A stretch of DNA of 48,520 bases from Armatimonadota bacterium (GTDB lineage: Bacteria; Armatimonadota; Fimbriimonadia; Fimbriimonadales; GBS-DC). Under the pieces are notes generated by a model that saw nothing but the letters and a program-made list of their open reading frames with translations, was not told the origin of the DNA and did not search any database. Where the stretch lies: positions 1 to 48,520 of the forward strand of contig JABWCR010000023.1 in the NCBI GenBank assembly GCA_013359125.1, given 5' to 3'. A program made the position numbers and the translations under genes. Shown one piece after another: positions 41,655 to 48,520 of this stretch (within the stretch, counting starts at the first letter, position 1; every line of letters begins with the position of its first letter).

Positions 41655-43268
41655 CTATTCGTCGCTAAAGTCGTGCTTGGTTACCTGGATCGGCCAGTGG
41701 TTCCGAGTGGGCGTCAGATAGAACATGTCCGAGTTTCGCCAAAGCATGGGCATGTTCTCCTGCCACTTTGTAATCGCCTCTTCGGCTTTTTCCTGCCATG
41801 CGGCAATTGTCGGGTAACCCGCCGCGCGCAATACAGAGCCGTTCAAACTGTGATCCCAGACGATAATCCTTCTCTTCTCTGCGCGAGCTTTCTCCATCAA
41901 ACGCTCTATCATCGCTAACGGGTCTTCCTCGCGATGCGGCATGTAGAGTTCGGCCGTCGGATTGTAATAGAGCGACCAGAAGGCCGGCTTTAAGTTCGAG
42001 ACGATGATGTCGTTCGGTCTGGAATCGCCCTTCATCGCGATCACCAGGTCTCGCTCCGGATCCCACTTTTTGTCCGTCAGCGTCGCCCCTTTCTGCAGGC
42101 TGAACAGTATCAGGACGATAGACAGCGGCGCCAAACCCATCCCAAACTGCGCCTGATTCTCCTCAGTAAACTGTGCCAGCCAGATGCCTGCCAAAAGCGT
42201 CAGATGGAGGATCAGCCAATAGAACAGACCCAAAGTAGCGCCTTGCCAAACGATGACCAGGGGCAGAAGGAGCAGAAACGAAATGCCCAGAGCCTTGAAG
42301 GTCGGCGGCCATCCGCGGCTCAATCGCTGTTGTTCTCGACCGCGAATTGCAAAGAGCATCACCAAAGGAACCCAAACGACGATCAGAAACATGCCTTTCA
42401 GCAACTTGTTCAAATTGCCTGAGGCATGATATTGGAAGATGTCCTGTGAGCGCAACATGTCCGGTCCCAGCGGCAAGATCGCGTTGATCGAACGCTCCAA
42501 CATCGTAATCGGCGCGGCAATGCTAAGAGGAGACATGGTCGGGCTCTCGTTCGCTTCGGTCGCCAATATCCAATCGACAAAGCCAGGCTTGCCCTGAGGC
42601 CCGCCCGCGAACAGGGCAAAACTCCCGCCGTAGATCAGAAGCGTTAGGCCGAGAAGCGAAGCCCAGTACGATCCCATGCCCGCCGCTTGCCGGCCGGCCA
42701 ACAGTCGCCCAATGACGATGGCGGGCACGATCATCAGCATGTGCAGCCCCGTCATCAGCCCGGCGATAAGCCCTAGAGAGGAAGCGTTAGGCTCTTTCTG
42801 TCGGAACAACTTGCCGACGGCGCCCCAAAAGATCACGACCAGCAAGCCGTTTACCATAAACTGGCCGCCCATCGTCGCAGCGCACAGCGTCGCATTGGCC
42901 CCCATAAAGAACAGCAACAGAACAACGTTTCCGCGAGACAATCCCCATTGAGACATCCACTTATACAGCAACAACAGGGTCAGCGTAAAGCAAACCGCCG
43001 CGATCATGCGCATCGCATCGAGCGGCTCCATGCCGCCCAACGGGATCGAAAAGAGCTTGTAAAGCAAGGCGAGCGGCGCCATCCCTAACGGATGCCAGCC
43101 GTGGAAGAACCACTCGTCGGAGCGATCGAAGAACCGGAGCGCAGAGATCGCGTCCCGAAGTTCGTCTTGATCGATGTAAAAGGATCGAATCGCGTAATAA
43201 AGCAGTCCAAAAATGATGGAAAGGAGCCAGACGCCGATCGGGGCGTCCCAAATTCGCTTTTTGAGCAT
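41655..43268 (-). CDS. Polytopic membrane protein, GT-C/GT39-like glycosyltransferase candidate
   Basis: 537 residues with about 11-12 transmembrane segments and a soluble C-terminal domain of about 120 residues. The first extracytoplasmic loop has [20 protein letters not shown], an acidic pair where GT-C enzymes keep their catalytic residues, and [13 protein letters not shown] follows. GT-C enzymes use lipid-linked sugars to glycosylate proteins or lipids in the periplasm. Family membership is inferred; acceptor unknown. The galactose-oxidase-like gene is 38 nt downstream, but that gene has its own TATAAT box. Confidence 0.72.
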   Translation of the reverse strand: MLKKRIWDAPIGVWLLSIIFGLLYYAIRSFYIDQDELRDAISALRFFDRSDEWFFHGWHPLGMAPLALLYKLFSIPLGGMEPLDAMRMIAAVCFTLTLLLLYKWMSQWGLSRGNVVLLLFFMGANATLCAATMGGQFMVNGLLVVIFWGAVGKLFRQKEPNASSLGLIAGLMTGLHMLMIVPAIVIGRLLAGRQAAGMGSYWASLLGLTLLIYGGSFALFAGGPQGKPGFVDWILATEANESPTMSPLSIAAPITMLERSINAILPLGPDMLRSQDIFQYHASGNLNKLLKGMFLIVVWVPLVMLFAIRGREQQRLSRGWPPTFKALGISFLLLLPLVIVWQGATLGLFYWLILHLTLLAGIWLAQFTEENQAQFGMGLAPLSIVLILFSLQKGATLTDKKWDPERDLVIAMKGDSRPNDIIVSNLKPAFWSLYYNPTAELYMPHREEDPLAMIERLMEKARAEKRRIIVWDHSLNGSVLRAAGYPTIAAWQEKAEEAITKWQENMPMLWRNSDMFYLTPTRNHWPIQVTKHDFSDE

Positions 43269-43342
43269 ACGCGAACTATTTTCGGCTAAGCGGGGCGAAT
43301 CCCTGCAAGAACTACCAGGCTTTGCGGGGCCTAGCGCCCAGG

Positions 43343-43348
43343 TATACT
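43343..43348 (+). promoter_or_regulatory. -10 element of the R3H ATPase-tmk-darA-holB operon
   Basis: TATACT preceded by GG. Predicted start near 43355 and leader of about 42 nt before ATG 43397; AAGG lies close to the ATG. Confidence 0.5.
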
Positions 43349-43396
43349 ACTCGCGGGACTGCGCAACGGCGGTTCTCCAATCGATACAAGCAAGGT

Positions 43397-44992
43397 ATGT
43401 CTTCCACTAACCTTCCTAATCAGACCGGCGATGCGTCGTCCGACCTGGCCGAGTTGTTGGAGATTCTGCCTATCCAGATAAGGCAGTCTCTGCAGACCGA
43501 ACCCCAGATCGACGACCTGTTGGAGGTTGTGCTCGACCTGGGCCGCGTGCCCGAGGCGCGATTTGTCGGTCGCGTCGTCCGGTGGGAAGAGGCGATTGTC
43601 GAAGAGCACGACATCAAGTACGTCGTGGAGCGAATCGGCGAGTTCGGCAAAGACAATCGAGCCGGCATTCCCCGCACGCTGCATCGCATTTCGGCCATAC
43701 GCAATCGGCACGATCGCATCATCGGCCTTACGTGCCGAGTGGGACGCGCCGTCTATGGCACCATCGACATTATCCGCGACTTAGTCGAAAGCGGACACAG
43801 CATTTTAATGCTGGGGCGCCCCGGTATCGGCAAGACGACCAAACTGAGAGAAATGGCGCGCGTGCTGGCCGACGAGTTCGACAAGCGGGTCATCATCGTC
43901 GATACCTCGAACGAGATCGCGGGGGATGGCGACATCCCTCATCCGGGCATCGGGCGCGCGCGCCGGATGCAGGTGCCCGAGCCCAATTTGCAGCACAACG
44001 TGATGATCGAGGCGGTCGAAAATCACATGCCCGAGGTGATCGTGATCGACGAGATCGGCACCGAACTCGAGACCTACGCCGCCCGCACTATCGCAGAGCG
44101 CGGCGTGCAACTGATCGGCACCGCCCACGGCACGAGCCTGGAGAATCTGCTTCAGAATCCAACCCTCTCCGACCTGGTCGGCGGGATTGGCACCGTAACG
44201 CTTTCGGACGAAGAAGCGCGCCGCCGCGGCACTCAAAAGACCGTCCAGGAGCGCAAAGCCCCGCCCACTTTTGACGTGCTGATCGAGATTCTCGACTTCG
44301 AAAAGTTGGCCGCGCATTTAGACGTAGCCCAAACCGTCGATCGGATTTTGCGCGGCATCCCGCCACGGCCCGAAATCCGAGTGCGCACCGAGACCGGCGA
44401 GATCGAGATTCTTCAAAAGAGCGATGGCAGGTCCCGTCCGTTGCGAGAGGACGAACCGCTGGACCGCGTAGACGAACCGCCGATCGAATTCTTGCCTCCT
44501 AAGCGGAAACCAAACGACCCGGTGCGAATATTCCCATACGGCGTCAGCCGCAGTCGGTTGGAAAAAGCGCTCAGAGACCTCCGCATTCCGTCCTACATTG
44601 TGCGCGAGCCGAGAGAGGCCGATGTGGTCGTCGCTATCAAATCCACCTTTCAGCGCCGCCCGCCCAAGGTGCGCGATGCAATTTCCAAGCACATCCCGAT
44701 CGTGGTCGTCCGAAGCAACACTTATGCCCAGATCGCAGCCGCCCTGCGAGACATCCAACCGAACGGCGCCGCCGACGCGGAAGAGCGCGCGCTGAACGAA
44801 GCCGAGCTAGGCATCGAACAGGTGATGAACACCGCCCAACCGCTCGAACTGAGCCCGCAGAACAGTTATCTCCGACGCCTTCAGCATCAGTTGATCGAAA
44901 AGTACAGGCTGCTGTCCGAGAGCATCGGCGACGAACCGCAGCGCCGAGTGCGCATCCTGCCCATCTATTCGGACGAGCCGTTGGACGGTTAG
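43397..44992 (+). CDS. R3H-domain AAA-type ATPase (Ycf45/SpoIIIAA-like)
   Basis: 531 residues from ATG 43397; upstream in-frame codons overlap the promoter and are discarded. The ATPase core has Walker [11 protein letters not shown] (about 139-148), Walker [12 protein letters not shown] and the sensor-like [13 protein letters not shown]. The C-terminus carries an R3H nucleic-acid-binding motif ([17 protein letters not shown], then [10 protein letters not shown]). Related proteins in cyanobacteria and plastids (Ycf45) and a sporulation relative (SpoIIIAA) are known by sequence, but their roles are poorly defined. tmk follows 2 nt after the stop, implying a link to replication or nucleic-acid maintenance. 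Confidence 0.88.
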   Translation: MSSTNLPNQTGDASSDLAELLEILPIQIRQSLQTEPQIDDLLEVVLDLGRVPEARFVGRVVRWEEAIVEEHDIKYVVERIGEFGKDNRAGIPRTLHRISAIRNRHDRIIGLTCRVGRAVYGTIDIIRDLVESGHSILMLGRPGIGKTTKLREMARVLADEFDKRVIIVDTSNEIAGDGDIPHPGIGRARRMQVPEPNLQHNVMIEAVENHMPEVIVIDEIGTELETYAARTIAERGVQLIGTAHGTSLENLLQNPTLSDLVGGIGTVTLSDEEARRRGTQKTVQERKAPPTFDVLIEILDFEKLAAHLDVAQTVDRILRGIPPRPEIRVRTETGEIEILQKSDGRSRPLREDEPLDRVDEPPIEFLPPKRKPNDPVRIFPYGVSRSRLEKALRDLRIPSYIVREPREADVVVAIKSTFQRRPPKVRDAISKHIPIVVVRSNTYAQIAAALRDIQPNGAADAEERALNEAELGIEQVMNTAQPLELSPQNSYLRRLQHQLIEKYRLLSESIGDEPQRRVRILPIYSDEPLDG

Positions 44993-44994
44993 AC

Positions 44995-45594
44995 GTGCGC
45001 TTCGTCTCGTTCGAGGGGGTCGAAGGCTCCGGCAAAACCTCGCTCAGCATTTGGCTGGTCGAGCAGCTTCAAAATCGAGGAGACGAGGCCCATTGGACGC
45101 GAGAACCGGGAGGCGGCGACCCCGACATCCGCCAACGGCTGCTCGACATCGCCCATCTAGACGACGAGACCGAACTGAAGCTCTTTCTGGAAGACCGCCG
45201 CTTGCATGTGCAAAACAAGATCGGGCCTTGGCTCAAGTCGGGCGCTTGGGTCGTCTGCGACCGATTTGCCGACTCGACCGTCGCCTATCAAGGCTATGCG
45301 CGAGGCAAGTCTCCGCAACTCTTGCGCAAACTGAACGCAGAGGCGACCGGAGGTTTGATGCCGACCGTTACCTTTCTGATCGATCTGCCCGCAGGCATCG
45401 GCCTTCGCCGACAATCCGAGCGCAATCGGTTCGAACTAGAAAGCGCGGCCTTTCACGAAAGGGTCCGAACCGGCTACCTGACAGAAGCCGCCCTCGCGCC
45501 CGACCGATTTGTTCTCCTAAACGGCTGTCTCGACCCGGAAGCGCTCCAAAAGCAGGTATGGACGGTTATCGCGCAGAAATGGAGCCTACGATGA
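44995..45594 (+). CDS. tmk: Thymidylate kinase
   Basis: 199 residues. It phosphorylates dTMP to dTDP. P-loop FEGVEGSGKTS, the WTREPGG motif, DR-box VCDRFADSTVAYQGYARG and the LIDLPAGIGLRRQ lid region are all present. GTG 44995 begins 2 nt behind the R3H ATPase. The stop overlaps the darA start (ATGA, 45591-45594). Confidence 0.95.
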   Translation: MRFVSFEGVEGSGKTSLSIWLVEQLQNRGDEAHWTREPGGGDPDIRQRLLDIAHLDDETELKLFLEDRRLHVQNKIGPWLKSGAWVVCDRFADSTVAYQGYARGKSPQLLRKLNAEATGGLMPTVTFLIDLPAGIGLRRQSERNRFELESAAFHERVRTGYLTEAALAPDRFVLLNGCLDPEALQKQVWTVIAQKWSLR

Positions 45595-45920
45595 AACTGT
45601 TGATGGCCATCGTGCACAGCAAGGATCGCAACCGCGTTACGGGCGCGCTGCTGACCAATCAGTTCAAGTTCACCCAAATCGGAAGCTCGGGCGGATTTTT
45701 GCGCGAAGGCAACGCCACCTACCTGATCGGCCTCGAAGACGACCAAGTGGACGAAGCGCTAAAGATCATCGATGAGAATTGCCGCACGCGCGAACAGTAC
45801 GTCAACGTGCTGCCTCCCGACGCCTCGCCTTTGGGAAGTTTTTATCCGACTCCGGTTAAAGTGCAAGTGGGCGGCGCGGTGGTCTTTGTGATCGATGTCG
45901 AGAGGTCCGAACGGTTTTGA
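45591..45920 (+). CDS. darA: Cyclic-di-AMP receptor (DarA/PstA family)
   Basis: 109 residues, PII-like trimeric fold. MKLLMAIVHSKDRNRVTGAL, the FTQIGSSGGFLREGNATYLI loop and the EQYVNVLPPDAS segment are those of the YaaQ/DarA/PstA c-di-AMP-binding proteins. Its position between tmk and holB is the conserved arrangement in Bacillus. No di-adenylate cyclase is in the window. Start overlaps the tmk stop. Confidence 0.92.
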   Translation: MKLLMAIVHSKDRNRVTGALLTNQFKFTQIGSSGGFLREGNATYLIGLEDDQVDEALKIIDENCRTREQYVNVLPPDASPLGSFYPTPVKVQVGGAVVFVIDVERSERF

Positions 45921-46933
45921 AGAGCATCATAGGCCACGCCGCCATTGTCGACCAACTGCTTAGTTCGCTTGCGGGCGAATCGCCCCCCAGCGCGCTGATG
46001 CTGGCAGGCGACGAAAGTCTAGGCAAGTACACGCTCGCACTCACCTATGCCGGAGCTTGGCTCTGCCTGTCCAATGTCAAACCGTGCTATGAGTGCGAAT
46101 CGTGCGCTAAGCTTTTCGGAACGGGCGAAACGCCACTGCCGCGAAACCTGCAGTTCGCGCTGACCGACGGCCCTACCAATCATCCCGACGTGCTCATCGT
46201 CGCCCCATCGCCCGATCAGATCAAAATCGAACAAACCCGCAACGCCCGGCAATGGGCCTCGTTTCACGCCGTCATGGGGCGCGGGCGCTTCATCATCATC
46301 AAGCGAGCTCAAATGATGAACCTATCCGCCGCCAACGCCTTGCTGAAGACGCTGGAGGAGCCGCCACCGGGATACACGTTTTTGCTGACAGCCGATTCGA
46401 CCGACGGCATGCTGCCCACCATTCTATCGCGCTGCCGAATCATTCGGCTGGGACCCTTGACCGCGAACGAGATCGCCAACGGCCTGACCGCTTTAATCGG
46501 GACCGATCCAGAGCGAGCCATGAGACTCGGCTCGCTGGCTCGGGGCCGCGTTGGCAGGGCTATCCGATGGGCGATTTCTGACGAAAGCCCTTCGCTTTCG
46601 GCCATGGAAGAGCTGGATCAGATCGTGATGGAGGGTCTTTCGGGCCGACCGATCGGCGCGTTGCTTCGGGCCGAACGATTTCGGGCCGCCTGCGCCGGAT
46701 TCGAAGCCGAAACGGGCGGAAGCCGACAGGCGATCGCGCGAGGGTTCGAGTTCGTCGCCGAGCGATTGCGCGACGCCTTGGAAGAGCGACTGATCGAAGG
46801 CAGGCACGAGGGCGCCGACCGGCTTAAACGATTGATCGCCGAGGCCATGGCGGCCAAAGCAGCCGCGCTGGGCAATGCCAACGCTCAGATCAGTTCCGAA
46901 CGTCTCTTTGTCGAAATGGCGCTCGCCCGATAG
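45917..46933 (+). CDS. holB: DNA polymerase III subunit delta'
   Basis: 338 residues. Part of the clamp loader that opens the sliding clamp. The degenerate P-loop AGDESLGKYTLAL, with Tyr where Thr or Ser binds nucleotide, is normal for delta'. The zinc module CYECESCAKL, the sensor segment SAANALLKTLEEPPPG and the SRC motif in LSRCRIIRLG are clear. The TTG start at 45917 overlaps the darA TGA (TTGA), the same style of overlap as in the capsid operon. Last gene of the operon. Confidence 0.92.
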   Translation: MKSIIGHAAIVDQLLSSLAGESPPSALMLAGDESLGKYTLALTYAGAWLCLSNVKPCYECESCAKLFGTGETPLPRNLQFALTDGPTNHPDVLIVAPSPDQIKIEQTRNARQWASFHAVMGRGRFIIIKRAQMMNLSAANALLKTLEEPPPGYTFLLTADSTDGMLPTILSRCRIIRLGPLTANEIANGLTALIGTDPERAMRLGSLARGRVGRAIRWAISDESPSLSAMEELDQIVMEGLSGRPIGALLRAERFRAACAGFEAETGGSRQAIARGFEFVAERLRDALEERLIEGRHEGADRLKRLIAEAMAAKAAALGNANAQISSERLFVEMALAR

Positions 46934-46961
46934 CCACCACCCGTTGCGATGACTTCTGGAC

Positions 46962-46970
46962 TTATCCACA
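46962..46970 (+). promoter_or_regulatory. Perfect DnaA box (TTATCCACA)
   Basis: Exact 9-mer in the 90-bp gap between holB and the next gene, followed by ACCTGTGCAGG, which holds a degenerate inverted copy. A single exact 9-mer in 48.5 kb on either strand is expected by chance about 0.4 times, so this is only suggestive. Confidence 0.4.
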
Positions 46971-47011
46971 ACCTGTGCAGGAGATTCGTCCGCCCTCGTA
47001 GAACTTTTAGG

Positions 47012-47017
47012 TAGAAT
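47012..47017 (+). promoter_or_regulatory. -10 element of the 47024 gene, leaderless arrangement
   Basis: TAGAAT preceded by GG, ending 6 nt before ATG 47024. No Shine-Dalgarno lies between them. Confidence 0.55.
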
Positions 47018-47023
47018 CCCATC

Positions 47024-47494
47024 ATGTCGTTCGTGCGCTCGATTCGGCTTGGAGGAAGAGAGATCAACCTGAAAGAGACGGTCCTTGAAGCGTTGGGCAA
47101 GCCCGCGCCCGTCGATTGGCAGCTCCAAAGACAACTTCTGGCGGAGTTCTATCAGGACTTTGAACGGCTCTCCGATCTGATTTGCGATGCCGCCCGATGT
47201 GGCAACGGCGAACCCTTCCAAGCCGCCTATTCGGAAGTTCGGGCCGACCTAATGCATCAATTTCCGGCCATTCAGCCTTATCTGATCGCCCACATCGATT
47301 GCGATCCGACCGATGTTGAGATCGGCATGCAGTTTGCCGGGCGCCCGACCGACGCCGTGGAGGCGCTCTTTGCGCCCGAAAACTTGCAAGACGTGATCGA
47401 TTCGGACGGAGGAGGCCTGATGAACCGCCTGATCCGTGCACGAAGCGGCCTGTTTCGATATGGCGACCACCTTCGATCTTTGACCGATGATTGA
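47024..47494 (+). CDS. Conserved-looking protein of unknown function
   Basis: 156 residues, soluble, mostly helical by appearance (LLAEFYQDFERLSDLICDAA, AVEALFAPENLQDVIDSD). I do not recognise a family. It is supported as a gene by a leaderless promoter and an 8-nt overlap with the following acetyltransferase gene, with which it probably forms an operon. Two Cys (in LICDAARCG) and one in HIDCDPTD show no metal-site spacing. Confidence 0.75.
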   Translation: MSFVRSIRLGGREINLKETVLEALGKPAPVDWQLQRQLLAEFYQDFERLSDLICDAARCGNGEPFQAAYSEVRADLMHQFPAIQPYLIAHIDCDPTDVEIGMQFAGRPTDAVEALFAPENLQDVIDSDGGGLMNRLIRARSGLFRYGDHLRSLTDD

Positions 47495-48347
47495 GAAGAT
47501 CCAGTCGATTTGGAACGCAAGCTACGGCGAGTTGTTTCCGATCGACGAACGCCTCATCCGCCGCAATCTCTTAGAGTGCGAGGCGCCCGTCGATTGGGTT
47601 CAAGCTGACGGTTGCCTCGCTCTGTTGCGCCGTCCAAAGCCGTTGTGGCCGGAGCTTGACCAAAACACGTGCTGGATTGCGGCCTTTGCCGGCGATGCGG
47701 CGGCATTGGCGGCTGTAATCGATCAGGCGCGGGCACAGGGGTACAAGAAGCTTTCGTTCGGCGCCGACCCGTTTCACCTGTGGCCGGGCGTTCCGAAGGA
47801 GTATTCCGAGCTGATCCGGCTTTTGGAAGACCACGGATTTGAGATGGGAGGCGAGGCCTTCGACCTGAGCGCCGACCTGGGTCAGATCGCCTTGCCCAGC
47901 GTCGATCTGCCTTCTGGCTATCGTATTGCGATGCTGGACGAGCCGTCGCAGCTTCTTGACTTTTTAAGCACAGAATTCCCCGGCCGATGGCATTACGACA
48001 CGGCCAATCGCCTGAAGCAAGAGACGTACGGCCTTGTGCTGTTATGGCGAGGCGATCGGGTGGTCGGTTTCAGTCATATCTTTGACGAGACGAGCGCCGA
48101 CCTTGGTGGCAGCGTCTTTTGGCGGGCGGCGATGGGCCGGCATTGGGGCGGCTTGGGGCCGATCGGCATCGGTAAGAGCGAGCGCGGCAAGGGCTTGGGC
48201 ATGGCGCTGCTTATTGGCGCGCTGAGGGTTCTTCAATCGCACGGCGCGCGCCAATGCGTTATCGATTGGACGGATCTGGCGAACTTCTACGGCAAACTGG
48301 GCTTCAAGCCCTGGCGCACCTATCTCAGGGCATGGAAGGCGCTATAA
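47487..48347 (+). CDS. GNAT-family N-acetyltransferase
   Basis: 286 residues, apparently two GNAT folds. The C-terminal copy has the acetyl-CoA motif IGIGKSERGKGLGMALLIGA (R-G-x-G-L-G) followed by the motif B-like FYGKLGFKPW. The N-terminal copy (about 1-125, GCLALLRRPKPLW and YKKLSFGADPFHLW) is weaker and may be degenerate. Substrate unknown. Start lies 8 nt inside the preceding unknown gene. Confidence 0.82.
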   Translation: MIEKIQSIWNASYGELFPIDERLIRRNLLECEAPVDWVQADGCLALLRRPKPLWPELDQNTCWIAAFAGDAAALAAVIDQARAQGYKKLSFGADPFHLWPGVPKEYSELIRLLEDHGFEMGGEAFDLSADLGQIALPSVDLPSGYRIAMLDEPSQLLDFLSTEFPGRWHYDTANRLKQETYGLVLLWRGDRVVGFSHIFDETSADLGGSVFWRAAMGRHWGGLGPIGIGKSERGKGLGMALLIGALRVLQSHGARQCVIDWTDLANFYGKLGFKPWRTYLRAWKAL

Positions 48348-48520
48348 GAATGAGATTCCACTCAGAACTCCTTTCCGCTTTCGCTCCCTGAACAGGTCGC
48401 AGTTTGCCAGTTCAGGGTTGAGATTCGTACTCAAAATTGTGCTACATTCTCGCAAAAGGCCGTTTGCTGACGGTGCATCATCGTATACGCTAGATCCTCC
48501 GCACCCGTCGTTTGGTGCGG
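48348..48520. other. Terminal intergenic region with two hairpins and a weak promoter candidate
   Basis: Holds an 8-bp stem at 48386-48417 (CCCTGAAC/GTTCAGGG, 16-nt loop, no T-run), a possible TTGAGA (48418-48423) and TACATT (48443-48448) pair with a 19-nt spacer, and a perfect 7-bp hairpin at the very edge, CCGCACC (48499-48505) with GGTGCGG (48514-48520). The last may belong to a leader of a gene outside the window. No open frame of note. Confidence 0.5.

Noticed and set aside
46962-46980. Replication origin
   Set aside because: There is only one exact DnaA box and no AT-rich unwinding region, dnaA or dnaN nearby.

Overview
The window reads as chromosomal DNA of a GC-rich free-living bacterium, most likely an Armatimonadota member of the Fimbriimonadia type, probably from a draft or metagenome assembly. 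The lineage call is inference. It rests on a prepilin whose N-terminus runs into the stretch [15 protein letters not shown], on several secreted proteins ending in a double dockerin-like repeat and a terminal Cys, and on many GTG/TTG starts with 4-nt stop/start overlaps. Genes are packed tightly; no gap exceeds about 250 bases, and I see no tRNA, rRNA, CRISPR array or insertion sequence.

Layout. (1) 1-3.9 kb, minus strand: a tandem repeat, a GH5 glycosidase coupled to a prepilin-like protein, an A-type Fe-S carrier, and a secreted beta-propeller gene broken by a G7-tract frameshift and an in-frame TGA. (2) 3.9-10.7 kb, housekeeping: glyS (minus), then plus-strand HDOD protein, secreted lamin-tail/dockerin protein, acpS, purN and pilT. 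(3) 10.7-13.9 kb, minus strand: a six-gene phage-capsid operon (protease/scaffold, cement protein, Mu gpT-like major capsid, a membrane-anchored coiled-coil protein, gp6-like connector, putative head-closure protein) with no terminase, portal, tail, integrase or lysis gene. This is the most unusual locus. (4) 14.1-15.1 kb: another secreted dockerin-like protein with a clean terminator. (5) 15.2-35.1 kb: a surface-polysaccharide cluster of 16 plus-strand genes, in two units split by a promoter at 33.1 kb. It holds two DegT aminotransferases, an LhgO-type oxidase, two SDR epimerases, a methyltransferase, two glutamine-dependent AsnB amidotransferases, a Wzx flippase, a WecB epimerase, several GT4 transferases, a Wzy-like membrane protein, a formyltransferase and an initiating sugar-phosphate transferase. 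(6) 35-39.4 kb: histidine phosphatase, small membrane protein, Nudix hydrolase, B12-binding protein, a transglutaminase gene broken by an in-frame TAG, and pdxST. (7) 39.3-43.3 kb, minus strand: a secreted galactose-oxidase-like protein and a GT-C-like membrane protein. (8) 43.4-48.3 kb: R3H-domain ATPase, tmk, darA, holB, an unknown gene and a GNAT acetyltransferase.

How the genes work together. The polysaccharide cluster looks like a Wzx/Wzy-type pathway making amino-, formamido- and probably amidated sugars, assembled on a lipid carrier by the 34.4-kb transferase and exported by the 23.4-kb flippase. The tmk-darA-holB order matches the conserved Firmicutes arrangement. Many promoters share a -10 hexamer of the form TANNAT or TATACT with GG directly before it, and four of them lie only 4-7 bases from a start codon, which suggests leaderless mRNAs. 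Two genes interrupted by one in-frame stop each point either to real decay or to consensus errors.
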